DNA of 64,000 bases. Origin: Rostratula benghalensis (taxonomy: Eukaryota > Chordata > Aves > Charadriiformes > Rostratulidae). The notes under the pieces were generated by a model, which was not told where the DNA came from, did not search any database, and saw only the letters and a list, made by a program, of their open reading frames with translations. Each line of letters opens with the position of its first letter. Position 1 is the first letter of the stretch. The stretch lies in assembly GCA_013399305.1 (NCBI GenBank), contig VXAI01000035.1, forward strand, positions 2,310,110 to 2,374,109, read 5' to 3'. The position numbers were made by a program, and so were the translations under genes. Below, one piece after another: positions 38,290 through 50,900 of the stretch.

Positions 38290-38950
38290 ACCCGCTTTCC
38301 CCTCAGCCATGATCTCCCTCCCCGCGGGCCCGTACAGCGTTTCCCGCCATCGCTGAGGGACCCCGCCTGTCCCCTGCCGCCGCGCAGAGGCTGCAGGGAG
38401 CCGCCGTGACCGGCGCGGGGCACGCTGGGACTTGTAGTTTCCCCTGCCCTAGCTGGCGCGCGACTTCTGCTCAGGGGCGGGGAAACGGGGACTGGGCGTC
38501 TCCCATTGGTTGCTGACTCCCCGGCCTTCCGCTGGAAGTGGCGTGAGGCCGGCGGGGGTGGCCATTGAACGGCGGAGACTTTGAACGGCCGGTGCGGGCG
38601 GCCCGGCCGCGGCCATGGAGGCGGAGGCGGGCCGGCGGCGGGCGCTCCTCCGCCAGGTGAGTGCGGGGCCTGAGGGGGGGCGGCGGGTTCCCGTCCCTCT
38701 GCGGCCCCTCACGCTCTGCTTCCCTCAGGTGCTCGGCTGGAGGGTGGCGGCCGCCGTCGCCTGGTCCCTGCTGCTGCTGCCCGTCTGCACCGCGGCCTTC
38801 GTCTTTCTCAGCGGCATCGACCCCTTCCACCCGGTGCGCTGGATCTCCGGTAGGTGCTCTGTGCCCCCCGGGGCGGCGGTCGGGGCTGGGGGCAGACGCG
38901 GGGTCCGTGTAACGCGGGCGGGACCTTGTCGTGAGCTACGGCGGCGGCGG
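38290..38950 (+). promoter_or_regulatory. NDC1: CpG island and promoter of NDC1
   Basis: CpG-dense block with, in order, a ZNF143/THAP11-like site (38418-38442), a GC box (38474-38482), an inverted CCAAT box (ATTGG, 38505-38509) and a TTTGAA element at 38580-38585 just before the start codon. CCAAT plus a CHR-type TTTGAA is typical of cell-cycle genes and would suit a nuclear-pore protein made before mitosis. Confidence 0.75.
38418..38442 (-). promoter_or_regulatory. ZNF143/THAP11-type site
   Basis: On the minus strand: GAAACTACAAGTCCCAGCGTGC (split as GAAACTACAAG and TCCCAGCGTGC), close to the ACTACAAnTCCCAGnrkGC consensus bound by ZNF143 with THAP11/HCFC1 at many vertebrate promoters. It lies about 175 bases before the NDC1 start codon. 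Confidence 0.8.
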
Positions 38951-41900
38951 GGAGCCTGAGAATGGTTCATAAGCTTTGAAATGTCAGTGTCTGTGTTGCT
39001 TACAGCCGTAATTCCTCCTGGGTAGAAATATCTGTTGCAAGCTTAATGCGTCCAGTTCTGGGCTCCCCAGTTGGAGAGAGACAGGGAACTCCTGAAGAGA
39101 GTCCAGCGTAGGGCAACAAAGATAATTAAGGGATTGGAGCATCTCCCTGATGAGGAAAGGCTGAGAGAGCTGGGACTCTTTAATCTGCAGAAGAGAAAGC
39201 TGAGGGGAGACCTTCTTCATGCTTACAAGTATCTGAAGGGTGGGTTGGAGGAGGATGGAACCAGGCTCTTTTCAGTGGTTCCCAGTGACAGGACGAGGGG
39301 CAATGGGCACAAGCTGGAATGTAGGAAGTTTCAATCAAATATGAGAAGAAACTTCTTTCTGGTGAGGGTGCCAGAGCCCTGGCAGAGGCTGCCCAGGGAG
39401 GGTGTGGAGTCCCCTTCTCCTGAGATTTTTAAGCCCCGCTTGGATGCAGCCCTGAGTGATGTGCTCTGGGCAACCCTGCTTTAGGAGGGGAGTTGGACTG
39501 GATGATCTGGAGAGGTCCCTTCCAACCCTGACAATTCCGTGACANNNNNNNNNNNNNNNNNNNNNNNNTCATTCAGAGAAGAAAACCTGATTAAGTGTCG
39601 TAGTTCTCTGTTTGAAGTACTTGGACATACTTCCCCTTTCCGCCCTGGGCAGCAGCTGTTTGCAGCTTCTGCTTCCTCTGACTTTGGTGTGCTGAATCAC
39701 AAGTGAAATTCCTGAATGAACCAGCCACTCTGCACGGTGAGAAGAACTTTCCCTTGAGTGCATGGACAGAAAACAGGGAAATGTCTAGAGGAAAGCTGGA
39801 TACCTGTCATCATTCAGAGGCTCTGGGCAGGGAGACTGGATTTCTTGGTGGATTATTGCTGAGTGCTGAAGTGAAGGGGCCTCAACCACCTCCCTGGGCA
39901 ACCTATTCCAGTGTTCCACCACCCTCAGAGGAAAGAACCTATTCCTAATATCCAATCTAAATCTGCTCTTCTCCAGCTTGAAGCCATTGCCCCTTGTCCT
40001 GTGTTACTTAACTGTGTCGCTGTTCTGCTACTGCAATCTTCTGAGCAATAATATTTTTTTTTTCTATTTGTTTTAGATTCTCTCAATGATTTATATACTT
40101 CCTATGTCGTCTTTTGTATCCTTCTTATGTCTGTGGTGATAGTAGTAATAAGCATCTTCAACGTTGAATTTTATGCAGGTGGGTCGTTGTAATTGCTCTG
40201 ATACCTGAACTAAATGGGGTGGCCATTTAAAGAGTTTTGTATTTATGTTTGGTGTGCTTGACATTAATTTAGAAGCAAATCTACTAATCTAGTCAGCACT
40301 GGGTCCTGTCCTCCTCAATATTTTCATCAATGACCTGGATGGAAGGGATGGAATGTACCCTCAGCAAGTTTGCTGATGATACAAAAGTGGGAAGGGCGGC
40401 TGACACACTGGAAGGCTGTGCCCACCACCCAGGGAGACCTGGGGCAGGCTGGAGAGTTGGGCAGAGAGGAACCTGATGAAGTTCAACAAGGGCAAGTGCA
40501 GGGTCCTGCACCTGGGGAGGAATAACCCCCTGCACCAGTACAGGTTGGGAGATGACCTGCTGGAGAGCAGCTCTGAGGAAAAAGACCTGGGAGTCTGGAG
40601 AGGGTACAGCAGAGGACCACAAAGATGAGGGGCCTGGAGCATCTCTCATACAAGGAAAGGCCGAGGGACTTGCATCTTTTTAGTCTGGAGAAGAGAAGAC
40701 TGAGTTGGGGATCTGATCAACACCTATAAATACTTAAAGGGTGGGTGTCAAGAGGAAGGGGCCAGTCTTTTTTCAATGGTGCCCAGTAACAGGACGGAAG
40801 GGGCACAAACCTGAACATAAGAAGTTCGATGTAAACATGAGGAGGAACTTCTTCACTTTGAGGGTGACAGAGTCCTGGAAGAGGCTGCCCAGAGAGGTGG
40901 TGGAGTCTCCATCTCTGGAGACATTCAAAACCTACCTGGACAAGTTCCTGTGCAACCTGCTCTGGGTGGACCTGCTTTGGCAGGGGGTTGGATTAGATGA
41001 TCCCTATATAATCCTACCCTTCTGTGATTTCTATTTACCTCTTGGCTGAGACCCCCTTAGCTGAGCCACTTAAAGAATTTCATTGTCATCTAGTGACTGA
41101 TTCCATCTGTGAGAAGTTCTTCAATGACAACAATGACAATGGCTTTTCTCCCCATGGAAGGGTGTTCTGAATAAGAAATGAGAATTCACCTTTGGCTTTT
41201 CTTTGCAGTTGTGCCGTCGGTACCGTGCTCTCGATTAGCACTCATAGGAAAAATTATTCACCCTCGGCAAGTTATCCATTCGGTTGTTCACGCTGTGATG
41301 GGAATGGTGGTTGCTTGGTGTGCTGCAGTCATGACAAAAGGGAAGTTCCTATTTCTTGCTGTGCCCTGCACTCCTGCAGAAAGGTAATTATCTGTGTGCA
41401 AGTGTTAAAGGTCAATTATGCAAAGGATTTCTATTGTAAAATGTATTTTCTGATGGCTTCTTCCAAACAAAAGACTATAATTTGAGTACTATCAAAAATA
41501 AGTAATTATATCTTGATATCCTTTAATAAGGGATAAGAAATACCATCCTTCAGAAATGTTACAAAGTATAGGGAAATAGCTGGGCCAGAAACTAACTTGT
41601 CAGGATTCTTAATGGAAAGTGGAATGATGACAAATTGGTTGTCACTTGAACTAGGTTTTGGTTTTCTGGTTTATGTGACATACTTCATAAATACTGGAAG
41701 CATCCTCATGTATAAATTGCAGCAATAGGGGCTGGGATTCCTGCTTTAGGAGTGACTTACGGAGATAGCATCATCTGTACTGATCAGGAAAGTAAAATCA
41801 AACTTCTGATTTGGACTTCTGAAGGCTAGAATCACTTTTTTTTTTTTTTTTTTTTTCTCTAATCTCAGAGTTAATTGTAATTTTTCTGTTTTAGCCTAGG

Positions 41901-44900
41901 TGATGCTGTTCCTCAGATGTGCCTAAATGAATATAACCTCTTTTTTCTACTCTCGGGAGCTTTCCTGGGATCCAGTTATAGTCTTTTTTATCTTATTAAC
42001 AATATGAATTATTTGCCATTTCCAATCATACAGGTAAGTGGTGTAAACACCTTTGCAGAAAGACATGTCTAAGTAAAGCCTTGATTGCTTATATTTTGGA
42101 ATATGGCATTAGCTGTTGGCTTTCTCTAGTAGATAAAGTGTACTCTCAGGTTTAAATGCAGGCAGTGATCATCTTCTCCTTCCTGCTCAGCCCCTTTCAA
42201 CCCGTTTCAAATGAACACAGAAATCCAGGATGCTGTGACTATAAAATTCATCCCCCTCTGATACACATTAAAAGCTTTTCTGTGCAGAAAGTGAGCTACA
42301 GGAAAGAAATGATATACACAAACTGAACTGACAACAAGGGTCAGTGAGAGTTAAGAGCTCAAAATCCTGAGCAGAGAAAAGGCACGTTATCATAGAATCA
42401 TAGCATGGTCCAGGCCATAGAGGGGACCTCTAGGGTCATCTACTCTGACCTCCCTGCAGTCAGCAGGGACACCCCCAACCAGACCAGGTTGCCCAGGGCC
42501 TCATTGAGCTTCACCTTGAATATCTCCAGGGAAGGGGCCTCAACCACCTCCCTGAGCAACCTGTTCCAGTGTTCCACCACCCTCAGAGGAAAGAACCTAT
42601 TCCTAATTCCCAATCTAAATCTGCTCTTCTCCAGCTTGAAGCCATTGCCCCTTGTCCTGTCACTGCAGGCCTTTGTAAACAGACCCTCCCCAGCCTTCAT
42701 TTAGGTCCCCTTCAGGTACTGGAAGGCTGCTCTTAGGTCTACATGGAGCCTCCTCTTCTCCAGGCTGAACAACCCCAGCCCCCTCAGCCTGTCCTCATAG
42801 GAGAGGTTCTCCAGCCCCCCATTATCAATTGTAACTGGGTACCAGATAACCAACTAGCTCATTGCATCTTGCTTAAAGCTCAACATTCAATGCTTGTTGA
42901 TGTGAAATTCCATTAATTCCTTTGGAGAGGGGCTCTAGCAGTTCTACAGAAATCTGTGCCAGTGTGAAATGCTGAGGAGTGACTTGTGCAACGTAACTTA
43001 GAAGTATTTCTTCTGGTGCTGTAGCCTTACAGCAGCTGCTAGCTTTGCATGATTCCCAGATTTACAAAGTCCAGCCAGTTTGGCACAAAGCATCTTTAGA
43101 CAAGGTTGTTTGTTTTAGTGGAAACCATTTAAGTCATAACCGTTGAGTTTATCAGCAAACCAAGCATCGTTTGGGCAATGCTGCAGTTACTGTATTTAAA
43201 AGAAAAATAATCTATTATTTGAGTGCTTTTAATTCTCCTTTACTGTTTGTTTTTTAAAATGCAACTTAGTCAAGTAAGAAGTTTCATTTGCATATAGTGT
43301 GAGATGGCTGGCTCTGGTCATTTGGAAAGATGGATAATTGGTTTGCATGGAGCAAGGTGTCAGCGTTACACTGATTTTTTGCTCCTTGGAGGATTATTGA
43401 CTCCTAACTCATTCTCTTGTCTGAACATTCCCTATATTTTAATGGAATACTTCTAGTCAAACCAAAATCTAATAGATTAAATATGCCTTCTTTGTGTTGG
43501 GTTTTTGTTTTGTTCATTTTGCATTAGACAACATTCTTCTAGTTTTCTCCCCCGTGTATAGAGTCAATTTACCCCATCCTCCATTTTTATATCACTATGA
43601 GTAGGAAAAGGGCTGGGACCTGGATGATTATAAAAGGGCAGAAGGAGATCAGGAGAATAAATAGTAAGTGTAAGATGTGGAATTGCCTTAAACTAGGGTT
43701 TTGTTTTTTCAGGTTTCAGGTTTTCAAGTACCTTGTGGGTTTTTTTTTGTTTTTTTTTTTTTGTTTTTTTTTTTACTATTTCATGGCTCTGTTCTGTATG
43801 CAGAAGACTAAACTAGTTTGTTTGTTTGTTTGCTTTTAGCAATACAAGTACTTACGTTTCAGAAGGTCTTTGCCTCTCCTTGTTAAACACAGTTGTGTGG
43901 AATCGCTGTATTTTGTTAGAAACTTCTGTATCACATACTACTTTTTTGGTAAGAGTTCCTGAAATTGTGTTTTGTGGGTTTGGTTTTGGCTTTGGTTTTT
44001 TTTTTTTAAACTTTAATCATTCAGGCCTGTTATGTGTGTGTTGGTTTGTTTTTTTGTTTTTCCCCAGCCTTCCAGGTAACTTGCTGAAGGGCCATAGACT
44101 TTTTTTTAAACAAAGAGATCTAACACCTCTCTAAAACAGTAGGAAAAGGCACAGGGTTTGTGCAGCAATATTTGTATGATGACAATTCTTAGAGCCTCAC
44201 AGTTTAGCATATGAGAAACGTCTTTTCTTCAAATAGATTAACATCTTTTATACGATTTTATTGTCTAACTGATAATGTTCTCAGAAGATGACATTATTCT
44301 AAGGAGAAGGGAATGGGGAAACCATAATTTTTTAAGCTGAATTCTATGTTTGGTCACTGTACCAAAACAGAGAGATCTGGGGATCTCTTCTGTGCAGGAA
44401 TCTTGTTGCAGGCAGCTGGGAAATAACTTGTGTGGTGAAGGAGATACCAAATCTGAATCGGCTGGTGATTTACAGCCATCCATTTGAAAACTTGATGCTT
44501 TGGGCCACTGTTATAAATCTGAAAACACCGTGCAGTTAAAAAAAAATTAATTGGTTTAACCTTTAATTGATATTACCTTATTTCTTTAGACACTCCCAAG
44601 TATTTCTGAATGTGGGTAAACATCTTCATACTTTGGACTTCTTGTTCCATTGCCTGCCACTGGAACTTCAGCATCACAGAGCTGAACCTGCCATACTAGT
44701 ACTGGGTGTGACTTCTCTGCATGTAATATTGCTATGTTTTTTGGTTAAAACCACCACTTTGACTTTATTCTCAAGTGCCCTTTATATTATTTGGAGGAAG
44801 CTGGGGAGACAAAGGCAGTATGTCTCCTTCTTATATCAAAACTGTGGTTAAAAAACCCAGTTTGCTCAGGAACAGGGATTGCACTGGACTTTCTAAAAAT

Positions 44901-47900
44901 TAGGAAACTTTTTATGTTATGGTTATAGTTATCCTCCTAAATGATGTCACAATATGCTAGAATTGTTTCCATATTGTTTACTTTAGGTGATAAATTAGAA
45001 GTATGGGGGTTCTGTATCCATTTCTATTAAGTCTTTAAAAGCACCGTGCTGCTGCCTGAACTGTAGTGAAAATGAGTATTAAATTACTGTTTAACCCTCT
45101 TTAGTCAGTGAGGAAACACACATAACTTGCTGCTGGGAAGCAAGCAATGAAAGATAAGGTCTACATCTCTCAAGGTATATAGCTGCTGGTCTGAAGCCTT
45201 TTTTCCTTCCCTTGTTTCTTAAACTGTTGCTTAAGCTGTTTCTCAAAAAAAACCCACAACAAAACAAGCCCAAAGGCAGATTGTTTCCTGGTGTACGCCT
45301 GTTACAAGGCCAGTCTCTTGTCTCTACACATACATTCTCCTCTTGTCTTTTTGGCCTGTTGTGTACACCTTTTGCCGTGTTGCATTTGTTTCGGTGTTTC
45401 TTTCTGGTCCCTAGGTTATATCCCAAAGGGGTGGATAAGTACCACGATGGATCTCCGTATCGACAGGTGGGTTGTACATTGAGCTGCTGAAAGCCTGCAG
45501 GAGAAGATTGCCAACTCCTTTGCTGCAGGAGTCCAGCTTTGTAGCTGGCTCTGTGTGTCCAGTGGGACTCGGGTCCTTGCGTCCCCACACAGAACGTGGG
45601 GAGCGTTGGGTACTTCTGAGATGGATCCAAAAGGAACTGATGTCCCCTTGTAGGAGCCATCATGTAGACAGTCAATCAGAAATCCTCTGTTTCATTCATC
45701 TCTGTAAGCCTCTAAAGTATTAGAAAGGCAAATCTCGCCAAATGGCATATGTGTGTTTTTATCTGCTTTTCTGTGTTTTTTTTTTTTTTTTTTTGTGGGG
45801 GCATATCTTCATTTTTTATGTCTGCAATTTCTTTTAAAATAGAGAAAGCAGAATCTTAACGTCTTAATTGGCTAGAGCCGTAACCATTGTTACTTATTTC
45901 ATATTTCTCTTCCTTAATTGTCTTAATTTTTCTTAACTTCATTTCAATATTGTTACTGAAAAAAATAAAGAAATGGTATCTCAAATATATTTGAGAAAGT
46001 ATTTTTGGGGAAAAAAAAAAAAAGTGTGCAACTTTATTGTTGCAATTCTTGTTGTTGTAAAAGCTTATGTTAGACATCTTCCATAATAAAAAAACTTATA
46101 TCATTTTGATTGTTTTATCTGCAGTAAATTGCATCCTCTTGACACTCTGACCGGCCTGCTGGATCTCTCCTTGTTTTACCATGCCTGGTTGTGTGGTGTA
46201 TTTCTTCTGATTACCTGGTACATTGCGTGGTTACTCTTCAAAATCTACGCGACAGAGGTTAGTTCTGGCTGAGAGCGCTAAATGGTAACATCGCTGTTTC
46301 ACAGATGATGCTTTCTTTTCACAAGCAGTTCTATTAGGGATTCTTGAATTTTCCAAGCATGCACCACAGGTGGTATCTCATACCTGAACATATGAGAGAG
46401 GCTGGGTGTTAACTGACTCCCTCTTCTCTCCCTGTCTATGCTGCTTACAAAATTACCATGTTTACAGCAATGCTTTGGTACTTCTACCTCCTCCTCTTGC
46501 TCTCCTCCACTTCTGTTTCCCACACCCCTTTTCTGCTGTTCAAGCTTGATGCTAAATCTGTTCAGGAGCTGTTGGGGCCACCTTAGAAAAGAAACACCTT
46601 GTGCCTCATGGAGTCTGCACTGTGTTTTAGGTGTAAAGGCAGACGAGGTAGTGCAGGGCCCATATGTGTCTGGCAGAGCTCCCTCTCCGCCTGTGTTTCC
46701 ATGCAGCGATTTTGTGTTTGGGTGCGAGACTGGGCTTGTGACAAACAGCTACAGGTCACCTGGAAAGAGAACATTCAGGAGCTGCATAGCTCTCAATCCC
46801 ATTTTACAATAGGAAAGGAAACAAAATGCTGTCTGTTTTTCTGCAAGCTAAGCCCTAGAAATCTCAAATTTAAGCAAAGCACCGAAGTACACAGCTCTCC
46901 AAAGTAGAGACTGCTCTGGACTGCAAAGCAGGCTGCAGTATTAAAATAGCCTTCAAGCAGTCTTGGGAATTAAGACACTTTTCCTTTTTCATTCAATCAT
47001 AAAGTTACAAATTAATATTGCTAAAAAAAGACTGTTTAGATATATAATTAATTGTATTAGAATAAATGTGAGACCATGATTGAAGAGGAGAAAAAAAGAA
47101 GTCTTGGCAACAGAGAATTGGAGAAGACTTCATCTTTGTTGACTAATCCAGATATTTCTTTGTAAGAATACAGAGGAGAAAATTGTTCATTGAATTTGTT
47201 TTCCTTTTTTTTTTTTTTTTTGTTTTTTTAAAAATACATTACTAGACTGTAGATTAGTAAGAAAAAAAGTGAGGTTTAAATCCTAGACCAATGTAATGAT
47301 GCAAAACCACTCCTACAGCTGAAATGGCATGCAGTGCTAGTTGGTGTGTTGGCTTTAATTAAAAAGGTCCAGTTGTTGTGACTGTGGGGAGAAAAGAATA
47401 AAAATGAATGAAGCAAAACTGATGCCATGATGGGGCAGAGTCTGTAAACAGCTCCAACAACAGTTACAAGGTGTGAACAAAATTTTTCAAAGGGCTGTAG
47501 TTGAAGGACCAGTGAATGAATGCTGCTGTAATTATTGTATTGCTTTCAAAGCTGTGGAAGACAAGGAAACATCCAGCTTTGAAGGTGAAAAATTGATTTT
47601 TTTGACTGTCAAACACAAGATTTGTTTATCTACAAGATTTGGGTTTTAAGCTCTAAAAAAACTTCCCAAGCTGTTTGTAAATATTTGCATAGAGTTAACT
47701 GAAAAGTCAGAAAAGAAATTGTAACCTTAATCCAAAAGGAGTCACTCTATTAACATTTTGAAAGCAATTGCTACCTCAAATTCCAATTTTGCAGTTGAAA
47801 ACAGAGGAGAATAAAGCTGTGATATGTAAAATAAGCGCAGTAACACAAAACTGAGCCCAAACTGATCCATGTTAAATATTGTTAAAAGGAACGTTTGATG

Positions 47901-50900
47901 CAATTTAAGAGCTGCTATTTACATTTGAAATGTTGTAGCCACAAGAAGAGAAATTCTATTAAAGCACAGAATATTAATATCAGACTGATAAACTAATGAA
48001 TCCTTATCATCGAAAAAGTGAAAAAGAAAAAATTAATCTTTTACTTTTTGGCAAAAGAACTCTGACTTCTTCACCTGCGTGGTTACAGTGTTAAATATAG
48101 ACAACGTAGTTCAAATTTAAGTCTTGTTTCTGAACGTGTTGTCAACAATTTTTTCCCTGGGTACGTGATTAGAGGAATTTCTTTTCATAATGGTATGACA
48201 CCCCTAGCTGTGAATGATATGGGTACAAGGAAGGTATTTGAAGATAAAGATACCTGGATTTTCTAAGATTTCTCAGTTTTAAACGTAAGGGGTAAAGTCT
48301 TTGAGTTTTATCTTGGAAATTTCAGGATAGTATCCAGTAAGGTGAAGCAATGGGGTGTGTGCTGTCGTAATTCATTATTCATACACAAAGTAAGATCTCA
48401 GGTGTGGTCTTCCATGAGATTTTATAACATATATATATATTATATATGTGTGTGTGTGTATATATGTAACATTTATATTCAATTTATTTTTTGTATAATG
48501 CAACTTTTGCTGTTTACATTTAGACACATCATTTTCCTGTCCAGCCAACTTTTGCTGAGGAGACAGACCAGTGCCTGCCTAAAATCTTGAGCAGCAACCC
48601 TCCCCTCATTATAAAGGTAAGTGAATTCCCACCGTCTTCCCGGCCAGGTGTGTGCTCAGATTATGTTTCTCAAAGTGCACAATCAGACCTTCTCAGTACT
48701 GGTTATTTTAACTGAGGTTCTTTAAAAAGCTGCCTCAGGACACTCGAGGAGGCGGTTAGGCTTCGTGGTGTGAAAATTAGTTTAGTAGTGACATCTGCTG
48801 GTGCTCACCACGCTGGTACTTTAAGCTGAAGACAGGCTCTTTAAGGTAGACCTAAAATCTGTTTGTCTGTAGGTATATTAGTGTGTTCTGATGTAAAACC
48901 AAAAGGTCAGTGATATTCAGGGTTTGGGGTTTTTTTAACTTTTCAACTTTAAGTTTTGTCAGATAAGTGTGTGTTTTGTCAAAGCTTTGTATGCTCTTAA
49001 TACTTTGCCACCTATGTGTGAGTTCTTAAGTGTGTGTTCTCTCTTGAAATTGAAAAATATTTCCATGTTTTGTTAGAAGTTGAGTTTTTTTTTTATATTT
49101 ATAAAGCCAATACTAAAAACTACTTTAAAATCTGAGTAAAGAAGAGTAATTTTGGTCTGACCGTGGTAATCATTAATGGGATTTACTGATTATAATTCTT
49201 AGAAATTGAGACCTCATATAAGAAGCATTATGCAAATAAAGATGAGAATATTCTTCTGCACATGCAAAATCCACTCTTACTTATTTTACAGATCTCTGAT
49301 AAGACTGGAGATATAATAGGCTCTAATCCATTTGAATCCTTTTTTAAGCTTTGCTGCATTATTAAAGGATGGGTGAAGGAGGGTCGAGCACAGCACTGTT
49401 AATAGTAGAGGAAGTCTAATTTATGATCCCAGTCCTTACTAAAGTGTCTAATTATGATTGGGAATTGCATAGTGTGAGAAATCTAGTTATTTTTGGCTTG
49501 CCACATTGACTACTTAATCACATGAAAAAGCAGCATTAGGTGTGGTACTGCGTGGTGCACTGTAGAGTTGAGCTCTGGCTTCCAAAACCAGTTCTCTCCT
49601 TAGACTTTTTTGCATCTCAGACTCTTTCGGTCAGAGCTGTTAAGAGAAAAAGTAGCGTTAGATCTCTAATTCCAGAGAAAAGTTATTTGAAGCTCTTACT
49701 AACTCAACAGCGCCATCCAGAGTGGTTCTAGGGATGTGTGCCGTCATTTGCCTCCTTTTTATTTTCTTGCAGCTGGTGTTAGTCTGCGTGAGCTCATGCT
49801 TTGTTAAGGACTGCTTTTGTATGGACAACTACACTCTTTTTAAAGGAAATATCTTGGACTTTGCACTAAAACATTTCCCTTTCCTTGTAGTTTTTAGCCT
49901 TACAAGACTTGATGTTACTTTCCCAGTATTCTCCTGTTCGACGACAGGAGGTCTTTAGCCTTAGTCAGCCAGGTAATTATAACAAATATTTCATGTTGAT
50001 TCTTTTTCTTTTTTTTTTAAAGTGTTATTCAAATGCTTTTGGAAAGTATTTCACACTGAGAGGCCTGCTATATAAGCCATGAGGCCTCATTCTCTAAGGT
50101 GCCTTTTCCAAAAGGATGCTTAATTTTCTATATTTGTATTTTTTAAGCTACTAAACTCAACAAATTCCAGTGCCTGTTGTTTAAGTGGCAGCCATCAGGA
50201 AATGCAGGTCTTAGGATACTGAAAATGGGCTGCCCTTGGCACCCCCAGTCAAACAGTCCACAGTGGATAACAGATATGTACAAATGCTCAGGTGTGAATG
50301 AGGTGAAATCAAGCATAAATAGTGAGTCACCACAAGAGCTGTGAAAGCAAACAGTGGCTATAATTTCAATTAGCATTCTTGCTGTATACAAAGATATGGC
50401 AGAGAAGGTCAATTAAAACTGCTTAAAAGCCTCCAGAAACTTTTTCTACACCTCATCAGGAATGCTAGTGTTTGTACTAATTCAAAACTGTTTGCCATCA
50501 CTGTTGATATTTGTTCATTTTAGTTGTTTAGTGATTTCAGATCTGATGGGCTGAGCTGCCTGCATTTCCTTCTTCCTTAGAGTGTTTCACTGTGGGTTTT
50601 TTTAGAGTTAGCTGTTGACAGGATAGAGTCTGTCTGTTTTCATCATCCTCTCAGTACAAATAAACTGCCACAGGCGAAATGCACTGTCTTTTTAGAGATA
50701 CTATGATCTCTGAACCTTATGCTGAGAGCACATGAGTGTTGTCAGAATAGATACCAGGATGAGCACCTCCAGCATTTCCTTTTTGTGTGCCTACTCCTAG
50801 GTGGGCACCCCCACAACTGGACTGCGATATCAAAGGAGTGCTTGAGTCTTCTGAGCGATCTGACCAAGAGGTTGATCACGCAGCAGGAAGCTGCAGCAGC

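Noticed and set aside
46438..46907. Overlapping 124- and 102-codon frames in NDC1 intron 8
   Set aside because: They are in the same intron but unlike any NDC1 sequence; exon 8 joins exon 9 in phase without them.
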